Assembly (NCBI RefSeq): GCF_026210795.1
Contig: NC_089430.1
Coordinates: 4,898,001 to 4,962,000 of the forward strand
Length of the DNA: 64,000 nt
Source: Rhizophagus irregularis
Lineage: Eukaryota; Glomeromycota; Glomeromycetes; Glomerales; Glomeraceae
Direction of reading: 5' to 3'
Made by a program: the position numbers and the translations under genes. The notes beneath the pieces were generated by a model, which was not told where the DNA came from, searched no databases, and was given only the letters and a program-made list of their open reading frames with translations. This document shows positions 41,262 to 53,348 of this stretch, piece after piece. Every line of letters begins with the position of its first letter. Within the stretch, counting starts at the first letter, position 1.

Positions 41262-44130
41262 GATAAAAGCTGTTATTAAGTAGTTTATGTTGTCATCCTG
41301 GTTTGTATTAAGTTACTAATAGAAATTATAATATATATATATTGTTTAGTTTTAATACTAGTATTATTATTTTCAAGTTATTTTTCGTCATTATAATTTA
41401 TAAATTCTGTTTAACGTTTAGTATAAGGTGATGGGCAATCTTTTTTTTTTTCTTTTCTATAGTTTTTGAATTGCTTTTTTTTTAAAAAAAAGGGGGACGA
41501 AAATAACGTTAAACAGAGTTTTAAATTATAATGTCCTTAAGTTATATTTTATTTATTTTATTGATTAAATAGAACCGTTAAAATTAAATAAATGACGTAC
41601 ACTATATGACGTAACAAATACTGCCGGAAATAAGTAATCCCGAAATTAAGCAACGCTGGCCAGAATTATCATGCTTTGACCAGAATTATGGTAACCTTCG
41701 GCCAGAGTTAATAGGTGTTGCTTATTCGAATATAGATTGACATGTAAAGATTGTGTGCGAAATAGTAACAAATAATTCTTCCATGAGTTTTCGATTGAAT
41801 ACACGAAACCATGAATTGAGTGGTGTTAAACAGGTATAGGTATAAGGTAGTTATCCATATAAAAAATTTTTCAGAAAATGATCACGTGTCTGGGTTTCTT
41901 CGGAATTAAAACTAGAAAATGATCATTTATCGGAGTTTTTACCAGAATTTTTTTTTATAGGGTATGTGAATTAAATTAATACTGACGTTATAATATTAAC
42001 AATATTGTACAGTCAGCCCTTTCTATAGCGAATGATACAACGAATCTTTAATGTGGTACGCATTAAATCACATGAAAAAAAAATTGTTACACCGAATTTT
42101 ACTAATAAAATGGTGTATAACGTTGAACGAAGAAAAACTTATAAATTCACAGATGTAGGTGACCCTTTTTATGACGAATTTCTTTTAAAACGATTTTTTT
42201 TTTTTAATATAACAAAGATTTTTGCAAGATAAATTTTAATATAAAGGGTAGTTTGATGCTGGATTTGTAGAATTTTTCTCAAATAAGCAATTTTACCACT
42301 TTTAATTCATTTTATCAAAAGATGGATGAATTATGTTTCGAATCATGAGCATGACGTTTTACAAGTATTTTCCTCTATTTTACTGCATTATACCAAATTT
42401 TTCCGCTATACGGAATAATTCTTAACAAATTTTCTCATAACGAAGGCCTGATCGACCCGGACGCCTACTTCGTTATATCGGGTGCCGACCGACGACCGTA
42501 CCCTCATATAAAAAGTACCGTGTTCGCAACTGGCCGAAGTTAACATTAACGCCATTAACGTGCAAGTCCATAACTCCCAAACTCGGGCACCCCACTGTAC
42601 CACTGTACGACTGTTACGTTAAGGACGCCCGTGTGACATATCACAGATCAGCAGAAATTAATTCCGGCCGATGACAAAATCTGGGACAATTGACCAGGAT
42701 TGTAGATCACTATTCTTTACGCTGCGCAGATTGACAGATTGTTATACCCATGTGATTGATGATCAATCACGTTTAAATCATTATTAGGCGATTGTTTAAT
42801 AATCCCAATTCCCACGTTGTAAAAATAGAATTTTTTACGATTATTATTATTTATAGAAATATCATTTAAATAATGAAAAAAAAATGAAGAAGTTGAAAAA
42901 TTAATAACCAATTTTATTAAATCTATAAAATCAATCATTTTAAAATTTTTTGTATGATGATGATTGATAATAAAAAAAAAAATGATATTGTGAAACATGC
43001 CTCGACTCAGGTCACGTTAACATAACAATATAACACCTGATAATATAACAGCGGTGATAACCGAAATTTGTAACCATCTACCCCACCCCATCTATAATTT
43101 TCATTTTGTAACAATAAAAACGCCATTTAAATTATACACAAAAACATCTTTTTTTTTTTAATACAAACATATAAATAATGTAGTACGTAATTTTGATTTT
43201 TTTTATATTTTTAATTTTTAATTTTCCTAGATTTTAATTTTAAAGGAAAATATCATAAAAAGAAATTCATCTCTTAACTAAACTAGGTTTAAAGTTGAAA
43301 GTTTTTAGAAAATCACAGCCACACTTTATCTCATTATTCTATTCCGTACAACTATTCATCGCATCGAAATCCTAAATCAAAATCTATTTTTTGTATAACT
43401 AACTTTAAATAATACATTACATTAATATTATTATTATGTTATGTTATAATTATATTATATTATATAATATTATATTATATTATATTATATTATATTATAA
43501 ATAATAAATTTAAAAAATATTTTTAATTAGTAATACATTTTGAAAGAAACCTATTAAAGTCATACAATTTATGATAATTTTGGTTAATAATTTTTTTTTA
43601 GTATTTTTTCAAAATTAGTTCAATAAAAAAATTTTTTTTTTTTTCAAGAACGTTTGAGATTTAATCCTTTAATTTATTAGACAATTTTTTTCTCACAATG
43701 ATAAGTATTCTTTAGTATTTTTTTTAAAAAAAATCCAGACTTCCAAATAATAAAATAATATTAACTATACTTATACTGACCTGGTTTTAAAATAATAAAA
43801 CCCCCCTGAGTTCTTGAATGAGTCTTTTTTACCACACTATCCATATTTTCATTAAAAAAAAAAAACCGGACACTCCATTGTTTATTTATTTATTTGTTTA
43901 TTTATATTTTTTCTTTTTTTTTTTAAAATAAAAAAGTAAAATAAATAAAATATTTAATACTTTTTTTTTTCAGTCATTCAAAAAAGCATTGTGTACTTTA
44001 TTTTACAAGTAAGAAATCTAGTTTTTTTTTTTTTCATTGAGGTCCCGAACCTCTTTATCTTATCTTTTAGAAAAACAAAACGTGTTCAACAAACTTTATT
44101 AAAAAAATATGAAAATCATTCGATCTCATT
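41262..44130. repeat. Gene C 3' flank, segmentally duplicated
   Basis: Related block by block to 26,520-27,480, and in part to 33,630-35,660. A block 'AAATGATCATTTATCGGAGT' (about 41,915) also matches the complement of about 51,895-51,950 beside inverted gene D. A pogo-like element and long homopolymers interrupt it. The minus-strand ORF at 42,998-42,717 is low-complexity and not called. Confidence 0.55.
42008..42500. mobile_element. Degenerate pogo-like MITE
   Basis: The left end CAGTCAGCCCTTTCTATAGC after TA resembles the ends of pogo/Tigger elements. The complement of the right side (about 42,465-42,492) reads GTCGGCACCCGATATAACGA. The pairing is imperfect. Interior frames (42,032-42,232) are not a transposase. 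Boundaries are approximate. Confidence 0.45.
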
Positions 44131-47100
44131 TTTTACAAGTTTCTATTGTTTTAATACCTTAATATGGTACAATAAAAAAATTTAAAGATATCGTTGTTAT
44201 GAGTAATTATGAAACGTTTCAAAAAAATTAAATAATATTAATAATATTTATTAGTTTTATATATTTTGTATTTCTTTTTTGATTTTAATAGCAAAAAAAA
44301 TAAATAAATAATAAAGAAAATAATAAATAAAAAAATTGTATTGTTAAATCAAATTTATATAAATAGGTAATAAAATATATTATAAAAGGAAATGAAAGGC
44401 GTATGAGAATAATAAATAAAGCTTATAAAGTAAAAAAAAAAGTAAAAAAAAAATATATATATATTGTTTCTGATGCCATATTGACCATCATGAAACTAAA
44501 AAGAAAAAAGTTATTAATTTTTATTAATTTTTCCTTCCGCCCCCACATTTTTTCTTTCCACACTTTCTCACTTTCTACTTAAAATGGTAAAACTTATAAA
44601 AAAAACATTCTCATGCATGAATTTAAAATTTTTCCACGCAAAAAAAAAAAAACGCCCATCATGAAACCTTTTTTTTTTTCACAATGGCATGATTAAAATA
44701 TAATTGGCGGAGATCTATTGAAATGATTTTTTTTTTAATTAAATTTTTTTTATCCGGGTAATTAAAGACAATAGCAAAAAAATGGAGGGTATTGTTAGTG
44801 ATATTTTTAAACCTGCCAGGGAACTCGACTTTGAACCTGTCAAAATATTATCACATTAAAAGGTTACTCAAATTTTCAAGCCATTAACTTTAAAAAAAAA
44901 GGTCCAAAAAAGACGAATATTAATAAAGTGAAAATATATTTTTAGTTTGTTACTCAAAACGAGGATTACAAACAAACAAAATAAATAAAAATAAAAAAAT
45001 AAAATAAAATAAAAAAAAATTGATAAAAGATAAAATAAATAAAAAATCATGAAAAAAAAAATAAATAAATTACTATACTATACTATACTATTTATTATAT
45101 CGTAATTTATCTAATAAAGAATTCTTTTTTAATATTAATTATTTAATTATTTTAGTCAAAAAAAAAGAAAAAAATCGAAATTTATTATATTTTACCATGT
45201 GAAATTATGATATTTTTTTGAGAATGGGATTTTTTGATACTTGTGATACTCTATAGAAAAAAAGAAAAAAAAAAAAATTTATTTTTTTTATTTTTTTATT
45301 TTTTTTGCATAAAATCATCAAAATTTACACGTGGGTCGGAAAGGAAGATCCAAATAATAAAGTCATATGAATAACAACTGCAATCGTATGGGGTATTCCG
45401 CACATAAGTTTGTAAGTATTTCCTTATCTGATACTGTTTCTTTGTAATATCTACAAGGCGCAGTCTATATAGTTTATTAACATACCTAAATACGTGAAAT
45501 ATGTGCATAACAACCTAAGCCCATTGTCATCCAAAAAAAACATTTTATAACGGCCCGCATCATAGAAATTCATTCATTATAATGAATCAAATGTATAAAT
45601 TTCTCATTTTCCGCAAATATGTTATTATGTTATTAATAGTTCTAATGGTTTTTAATAGTTGTAATAATTTTTTCTATTGTGCTTATTGTACTCTAAATGG
45701 AAACAAAAAAAAAATACTACGCTTAGGTAAATCATTTATAATTATTTATTATTTCTCTTTTATCTCTTTTATTTCGACCTTTTTTTATCTCTTTCAATTT
45801 TTTTTATTTCAATTATTTCCTTTGTTCATTCTCCCCATTCATTCCATTTAATAAAAAGAAATCATGAAAATAATATGAGTTTTAAAATAATTTTTTTTTA
45901 TTTTTTTTCATTGGACGGGAAATATTTTACCGCTAAATAAATTAATAATAAACGTAAAATTATGGTATTATATTATTATTATGTACAGTATAATTAATTA
46001 TACATATATTTTTTTTTATTATATAATAATATTATATATTATAATTATATTATAAATTAGAAATTTTTTTAGCAGGACTAAAACTCGTTTTATCTTCTCC
46101 TCGTCTCATAAATTTGACAGTTCCGATAAGAAAAAAAAAAAAAAATTAAAATTTTTTTTTTAATCCAAAGCATATGTCAAGCATATGCAAATCTACCATT
46201 TTTAAGAAGATAGCATTAGTCATAAATAAAATAGCTTGCATTAATATTACCTAAAACACATAATTATTTCTCTCAAAGTAGTAAAAAAAAAATTTAATTA
46301 TACAACTACGAGATGAGTCCCATTTCCATATTGGGCGCAGAAAAAATTTTTTTTTTTTTTTTTTTTTTTTTAATTATGCTTCTTTGATAAATTTTTTTCT
46401 GATGATACATTAAAATTTTTTTTTTCCATTATTATTTACATTTTATTTGTAATGTAACATTATTTTGAAGGTGCGCCATTTAAAAAGGTAAATTTTACGT
46501 AGTTAATAGTCTTCGAAAAGGAAGGAAATAACGCCGTAACAAAAACCACCACATTAAATAATTACGAAATTACGATGATTACGATGAAATATCATCATAA
46601 CTATAACGCCAAATTACTATACTCAGTCTTCTCCCCTAATAAATCGTCTCATATTTTCAAAGTTTAAACCGTCACACACACAAAATGTGATCTATTAACC
46701 AATCAAAGAAAAGAAATGATAATTAACGTTTAATATGCAATAAAAAAAAAATTTTTTTTTATATTTTTTATTAATGTAAAAAAAAAAAACGAAAAAAATA
46801 CGGAAGATTTTTTGATGATGTACAATAAAAAAAAATAAACGGGAAAATTTTTTTACGATGAAATTTTTTTTTTTTTACGAGATAAGCGTAAATCTGATAT
46901 CTTTATTTTTTGTTTTATTTTAAATTTTTTTTCTTTTTGCTAATTATTAAAATAATAATGAAATTAATAGTGAAAAAAAACCCCGTAAAACTAAGACTAA
47001 ACTTAAAACTAATTACTAAATTATTTTTTTTAAAAAAAAGTGAGAAAAAAGGAAAAAAAAAATTTTTTTTTGTACAATATTTTTTTTTGAAATTTAAAAA

Positions 47101-47560
47101 ATCTTTAAGAAAAAAATAGAAAAATTGTAAAAAAAAATTATATAATAAAAAAAAAAAGGGAAAATTTCAAAAAAAATAAAAGAAAATTTTTGTAATGAAT
47201 GAAAAAAAAAGTGCGTGTAAAAAAAAATGTACAAGATGAAAGAGGAAAAAAAAAATAATAAAAATGCGAAAAAAAAATTTTAAATACTTTTTGTGGTTTT
47301 TGTAAAATACTTTTTGTAAAAAAATATGCAGTGTATGTATATAAATCCCGAAATCAACTAATCCATTATTTAAAATGTATCATTATTACAGGACAATTAG
47401 ACTACTAATTAGACTAGTATTATTTATCTATTATAATATTAGAAAAAAAAGGAATTTTTTATTCCAAGTCTAACGAAAATTTTTGAATGAGCAATTCCAG
47501 CGAGTCCATAAGTCAATTATAACATTTTGAAACGCTAGAAAAGCCCATAAAATGAAAAAC
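44131..47560. other. Very AT-rich, homopolymer-dense stretch
   Basis: Runs of 10-25 A or T recur (e.g. about 46,345-46,372 and 47,040-47,075). No supported gene. The ORF at 46,910-47,119 is Lys/Phe low complexity. (TATTA)n lies just before it at 43,435-43,500. Such poly(dA:dT) tracts often mark nucleosome-poor promoter regions, but no function can be assigned here. Confidence 0.5.
45582..45725 (+). CDS. Possible first exon of a small secreted protein
   Basis: An ATG opens a frame with a basic start ('MYKFLIFRKY'), a hydrophobic core ('VIMLLIVLMVF') and then Cys residues ('CNNFFYCAYC'), followed by 'LNGNKKKILRLG' and a GTAAAT donor-like sequence at 45,726. This is the layout of a signal peptide. 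What follows in frame is low-complexity Phe/Ile, so if it is a gene it continues in an exon I cannot identify. Random AT-rich DNA easily makes such ORFs. Confidence 0.2.
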
Positions 47561-47569
47561 TGTACGTTT

Positions 47570-48103
47570 TTAAGAATATTGAAAACGTACACCAGCGACA
47601 AACATCTCATCATAAGATTCCATTTCCATATCGCTTATGTTATCTTTCTTCTCCACACGAATTTCAGTCCAACATTCGTCTGAAAACTTTTCCAAATTAG
47701 GAAAACTCGTATATTCTATTGATTGATCTGAACTTGAAGAACAAAAAGAAGTTGGAGTTGAAGGAACATCGTCGGGTGAAGATGATAAAGTAGTTGTTGC
47801 TAATGAAGAAGAAGTAGAAGAAGAATGTTGACTTGACATTGAATTTAATGACAATGGACGTGAGAATAGAGCGGAACGTCTTCGTTTATGTATTGGAATA
47901 TAAGAGAATGTTGGTTGTCTATATAATGATGAATGATCACCTTCGAACGATGGTTCAGGCGATAATGAATGTGAAGAAAAACATGATATATGTGAAGAAG
48001 AAAGCGTTTGTGCATGATTATTGTTATTGTTATTACTATTAAGTTCTTCTAAAGCTTTGCGTGATACGCTAACTGGCATTGTTTTTGATAAAAATTGGTG
48101 CAT
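47570..48103 (-). CDS. Ser-rich low-complexity protein of unknown function
   Basis: An uninterrupted 177-codon frame from ATG at 48,103 (an alternative Met lies 8 codons in, before 'PVSVSRKALEELNS'). It has an Asn run, then many Ser/Thr/Pro segments ('SSHSLSPEPSFEGDHSS', 'QPTFSYIPIHKRRRSALFS', 'SSSPDDVPSTPTSF'), and a more structured acidic end ('FSDECWTEIRVEKKDNISDM', 'YDEMFVAGVRFQYS'). Basic 'HKRRRS' followed by Ser-Pro sites suggests a phosphorylated nuclear or signalling protein, but I do not recognise the family. Codon content is far less AT-extreme than its surroundings, which supports a real gene. The opposite-strand ORF is a shadow. Confidence 0.75.
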   Translation of the reverse strand: MHQFLSKTMPVSVSRKALEELNSNNNNNNHAQTLSSSHISCFSSHSLSPEPSFEGDHSSLYRQPTFSYIPIHKRRRSALFSRPLSLNSMSSQHSSSTSSSLATTTLSSSPDDVPSTPTSFCSSSSDQSIEYTSFPNLEKFSDECWTEIRVEKKDNISDMEMESYDEMFVAGVRFQYS

Positions 48104-49859
48104 TTTGAAACTAATTATTTCGTATGAGAATGGTTTGTTAATATAATAATTCTCGTTTTTTTTTTAAAATTACCGTAAAAAAATTCTGGTTAAAATTCTG
48201 GTTGAAAAAATATTTTTTGTATTAAAGAAATATTTTTTGAAGATTTAAAAGATTTTAAGAAAAAAAATTTTCGAAAAAAAAAATGGGACGTATTTATAAA
48301 TAAAAAATTGTTTATGTTAAAAAAGGAAATACACGCCTTATAATCTGATAAAAAAAAAATAGTCAAGTATCAAGTAAACTTGAAAAAGAATTTATGCTTG
48401 TGGCTTGCTTCTTTGTTATTTATTCTCTATTCATATAAAGAAAAAAAGGGTTTAGGAAAAAAAAAATGATTATAGTTTAAAGAGTAAGGTTTAATCTCAG
48501 AATCAGGATTTTTGCCTGTATTTATAAAAAAACGTAAAGTATATTGCATAATATAATTGTGATATTTAAATATTTAATGCATGAATAGGAGTTACCTTTT
48601 ATTGGACATAAAAGTAAAAGTGATGACGATCATTTTGAGGGACCCCACATATTAGCTATTATTAAATGCATTAATTTATATTACGTGTAATAGAAAATTG
48701 TAGAATAAAAAGAATAAATTTATCACACAATACCTATTATTATCACACAATGTCATTTGATATTTTAATATTACCCGGATAACCAGAAACAATCCTTCCC
48801 CTATTTTAACAAAAAAAAATACGGCCAGTCATTATTCCACATTACATTATTACATAAATATATCTTTAAATATGCCTATTGCCTATTAAACATAACAACG
48901 TTCTTGTGACCTTTATTGCAATCATCCCTTTGCATTTAATAATATTTAATAATGTATTACTTATATAAACAACGAATATTGGCTCACTTAGCTGCTAAGA
49001 CAAGTTTTATATAAAAATTTTTTCTTTATATGCATGTAGTAAATTACGCTTTACTGTTATTGGATTTAATTAAATTATAATAACTGTAATGTGATACTGG
49101 TGATACATTTCTTAATGCCTAGTAATTTTATATAGAAAATAAAAAATATCGTTATTTTACGGAAAATAAAAATCTCCGAAATTTTTATTTGGTCCTTTTC
49201 TATTTATCAAATGATTCTTTAATTACAAAATGTTTAAGAAAAAAATTTAAAGGAATTTATGACATAATGACATCAGATGATCAAAAAAAAGCAACAATGA
49301 CATATTACAACTTCTTTTTTTATTAAAAAAATAAAATAAAAATTAGGTATTGATAATCATTCTATTTCATTTTATTTCTAATATTTTATTTCTATTTCGA
49401 AAAATATTTGATTGTAAATATGGTAAATATTGTCAATTAATAAGTAATTACTATAAATAAATTCTTGTATTATGTTCATAATATCATTCGTCCATTTTTT
49501 TTCTTGGCCAGAATTGTTTCCAGAATTTTATTTATAAAAAAAAAAAATCACCAGTAAAACTTTCGGCCCATTTTCGTTTCATTCTGGAAAATCAATGGTA
49601 ACCAATGCATTTGTTATTGTGTTTATTATTATAAAAATAATTTTAACTAAATATTATACGGAAAACACAAACCAAACTTGTGTATCCTTATTATGCATTT
49701 GTTGAAACCGGTTTTACCGGTTTGTTTACCGGTTTATCTTCCAGTTTTGATTTTAGGCTAAAATAATCCCGCCAACAGTTCGAAAATTTGGAAGCAAATT
49801 TCACATTTCAGGAAGTTTCTGGTGTAACAGTTTAAAAATATTTTCGTAACATATAAATA

Positions 49860-50035
49860 TATTTTAGTTTATTCTATTCTATTTAGTTTATTCTATTCTA
49901 TTTAGTTTATTCTATTTTATACTATATTTTATTCTATTTTATTCATTCTATTTTATTCTATTTTATTCTATTTTCTTTTCTTTTATTTTATTTTTCTTTT
50001 ATTTTCTTTTCTTTTATTTATTTTTTTTTCAACTG
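49860..50035. repeat. (TTCTATTTTA)n simple repeat
   Basis: Imperfect ~10-bp repeats of TTCTATTTTA/TTTAGTTTATTCTA grading into TTTTCTTTTA. Pyrimidine-rich on the plus strand. Confidence 0.75.
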
Positions 50036-50204
50036 TTCGTTTGTTATTAAATATTATGGAATTTCAGGAGCAAAAAATTCATAGTACTTATAGTATGAAT
50101 GAAATATAAAAGTTATATAAAAGTTATAGAAGTTAGAATTTTTTTTTTTTTTTTTATCATTTAAAAATAATATAAATAAAATTATTTTATGTTGTGTTTT
50201 AAAA

Positions 50205-50320
50205 AAAAAGATATATATATACATACATACATACATATATTATATATATTATCTATATTATTTATATTATTTATATATATATATTATATTTTTATTTTAA
50301 ATTTTATTTATTTATTTATT
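50205..50320. repeat. (CATA)n/(TA)n microsatellite
   Basis: ATACATACATACATACATA followed by TATATATTAT and TTATTTATAT repeats. Confidence 0.8.
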
Positions 50321-53300
50321 TTATTTTAAAACAAACCAATGTTTTTGTTTTCCGGATAAATCCGGATTTATAATCAAGATTATTCCAATTAGGTGGATGA
50401 TTTTCACCCGATTTTTGATTTTGATTCCGGATCGCATGCAAAAAAAGTTTAAAATCTTAAAAAAAAAATTTTTTACACGTTTTTCTGAATTCCATAAATT
50501 GAAAGAAAAAAAACCTTTCATTTCTTTTAAAGAGTTGAAGATTTTCTTTAAGATAAGCCACATTTAGAATGGGTTTTCTCCCTTTTTTTCATGTTTTTTT
50601 TTTATTCGTTACAAAAAGTTTTAGTTCGTTCAATCACGTGATACTAGGAATAAATTTTTTTCGCAGCAAACAGTTCTCAAAAATAACGGATATGATTAAT
50701 TAGGATGAGAAAACATTTGTATTACTAATCTTTTTCTATGGTTCATAAATTATGAAACATTAAAATTTTTTTTTTAAAAAAAAATACTTTTACTATAAAA
50801 AAAAAATTATTGGTTAAACTAATATAAAGAACTTTTTTAAATTAGTAATATAAAAAACGAAAATCAATCAAAATAACGAAATTTTTAATGTTTCATTTTT
50901 AAGTAATAATACATACATAAATGTAATAAACTATCATACTCAATATGTATCATGTAAGGAACGGATATACTACTTGCTATATTACTGCTTATACTACTCC
51001 TTTAAATCTTGGCAAACGCCTCTTCGTCATGGTAATAAAGAAATAAAAATAACTACTACGTAAGCACAACGACTAGCATAACAGATATACTTACTCCTTT
51101 ATTTAATTTATTTGTAATAGAATAAAAATACAAATCAGGGATGTATCCGAGAACACGTGTAGTTCACGTTATCTACAGGGGTATTGATCAGTCGATCATT
51201 CTATATAGTATACTAAAAATGGGTAAGATAAATCAAATTTTCACAGTTGTTTTAGGGCCAGAATTATATTATGTCAATCCATCAATCCATTCGCAATAAA
51301 TTCCAATCGAAATTATCTAAAAAAGGGAAATAGTTATGTGATAATTTTGTTATTTCACAAATTGCATCATTGAAACTATGCTTATTTTTTAAAAAAAGAA
51401 AATTGCATCATTTGCATCATTGGTCTACTTTTATCGCACGGCCCCCTATATGATCATGATGATTTTGTTCGATCTGTTTAACCAATATTTTCACGGAGGT
51501 ATCTACATTTTTTTTAGCGTATAAATAGGACCCTTAAAGGCTTAAAATGAACAGTATAATCTAAAAGTCCGAGGTAAAATAATCTGTACGCATTTTTTAA
51601 GACTATAACTCATTTTTAGTCTCTAATTCGTTATTGCGGAAAGAAAATCGTAAAGTTAACGTTAAGGGAAACGTGAACTGACGCATTATTCAATGCTGGA
51701 ATTATGATAATTTCGGTCAGTATCCAGAAAAGGTAATAGCTTTCACTGGCATTATCTATAAAAGGAGAGATTTTCGGACCGGTTGTGACTTGTGACACTT
51801 TTATGATATATTTCGGGTATACATCATACAATATCCATATTGTGAATGAATTAAAAATTTTGTATTAGAAATCCCTATAATCCCTATGAAAGATTCTCTG
51901 GAAAAACTCCGATAACCCCGATAAATAATCATTTTTCAAGTTTTTATTCCAAAAAAATCCAACATGTGATCAATATTGCAAAAATTACCCTTAATCTTTG
52001 GGTCATACATTAAATTCACCACAAATCACTATCGACAAACCATAATAAGAAGTTAATGACCTAGTCATGTGGTCGTTCAAACATTTTGAAAAATTGAAAT
52101 AAAATTTGATTTCGTTTCGCCGACAGGCAGTGTTATAAATTCAAAAAATTCTTATACGCGCGCATATCATTAATAAAATTCATTTGTGCAACCTATTAAT
52201 TTCATATGCGCTTTATATATTAATGATAGGCGCTACAGTAGGCGCTACTAAGAAAAATTCCGCCTGATATTTTCAACGTAATGTACGCTGCGCCTACTGC
52301 GCGAATCCGATTTAGAGGATAAAATTATATCACGTGATAATATATGTAATTCTGGCCAGCATCATAAATTTGGCCTGAATTTATTTTAAAATAAAATAAT
52401 ATAAAAACGTACTATTTCTATTAAATTCTTTTTAATAATGTTTGGCAGAATTTTATTCCCTGTTTTAGTAACTGACTGACACTATCATAATTCCGGCCCT
52501 GTAAAGATATGCTTTACTAGTATGGCGATGGTAATCACTGCCACATGGTCATTTCGCTCGATAAACGTTTTACCGACAGTTATTTCATCGACAGTTCATT
52601 TTGCTTATTTTTAAAGAAAATTAATTTTTTTTTTCTTGGCTTTTGATCATCACAGGATTCCACAGTTAAAAATAATAAAAATGGTTAAGTGATATGCGAT
52701 ATTAATAACTATGTACATATCAGTAATTACTAAATTAGAACAAAAAAAATCCTTTTATATTTACACGAAAGATATAATAATATACATTTAATATTTTTTT
52801 AAAAAAAATAAAAAAAATTTATATTTAATTTTATTATAATATTTAAAAAATTACTGTGATCCTGTCGTCGATTTAAACGGTTATCGGTGTAATGAAATAA
52901 TTGTCGATGAGTTGAATGCGTCCCTGATCTTTTCGTACTAGGATAAAAATAATAAAATTTTATCACGCTCCATATTTTAGTTTTTAAGAAATTTTTATTT
53001 AATCATTAGCTAAATTCATGTAATTATAAATTAATGGATAAATATAGTATGCAAATACAAAATAACTAGATAAAATAAATACAAATAAATATAAGACCAG
53101 TACATTATAAAATTCTATTTAACGTAATTCTATAGCATTCTGCTATTTTCTCACTCCGTCTTATTTTTAAAATACGCTAACGTTAGAAAATTATAATGGA
53201 AGAAAAAATATTCTTGAAAATAAAAAAAAATACATAATTAACCAAATTAACCGTAAAAGTGTTAAATAAAAAATTATTGATGATTTTGTATTAGGCTTTA

Positions 53301-53348
53301 AGATTTATTATTCCGATCTTAAAGAAAAAATCGATCACTATAAACATG

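Larger units (their letters stand above)
48104..53340. other. AT-rich region without recognised genes
   Basis: Holds simple repeats (listed separately), scattered 'GGCCAGAATTAT' fragments common to the flanks of this window, and, at about 51,880-51,960, inverted kinase-flank sequence related to the gene C flank. I see no ORF of convincing composition. The 5' region of the Ser-rich gene presumably lies at 48,104-48,600. Confidence 0.45.

Noticed and set aside
42717-42998. A 93-codon minus-strand ORF.
   Set aside because: Low-complexity His/Asn/Phe composition in a region homologous to non-coding flank elsewhere.
47833-48042. A 69-codon plus-strand ORF.
   Set aside because: It is antisense to the Ser-rich gene; its Met/Val/Tyr content mirrors Ser codons.
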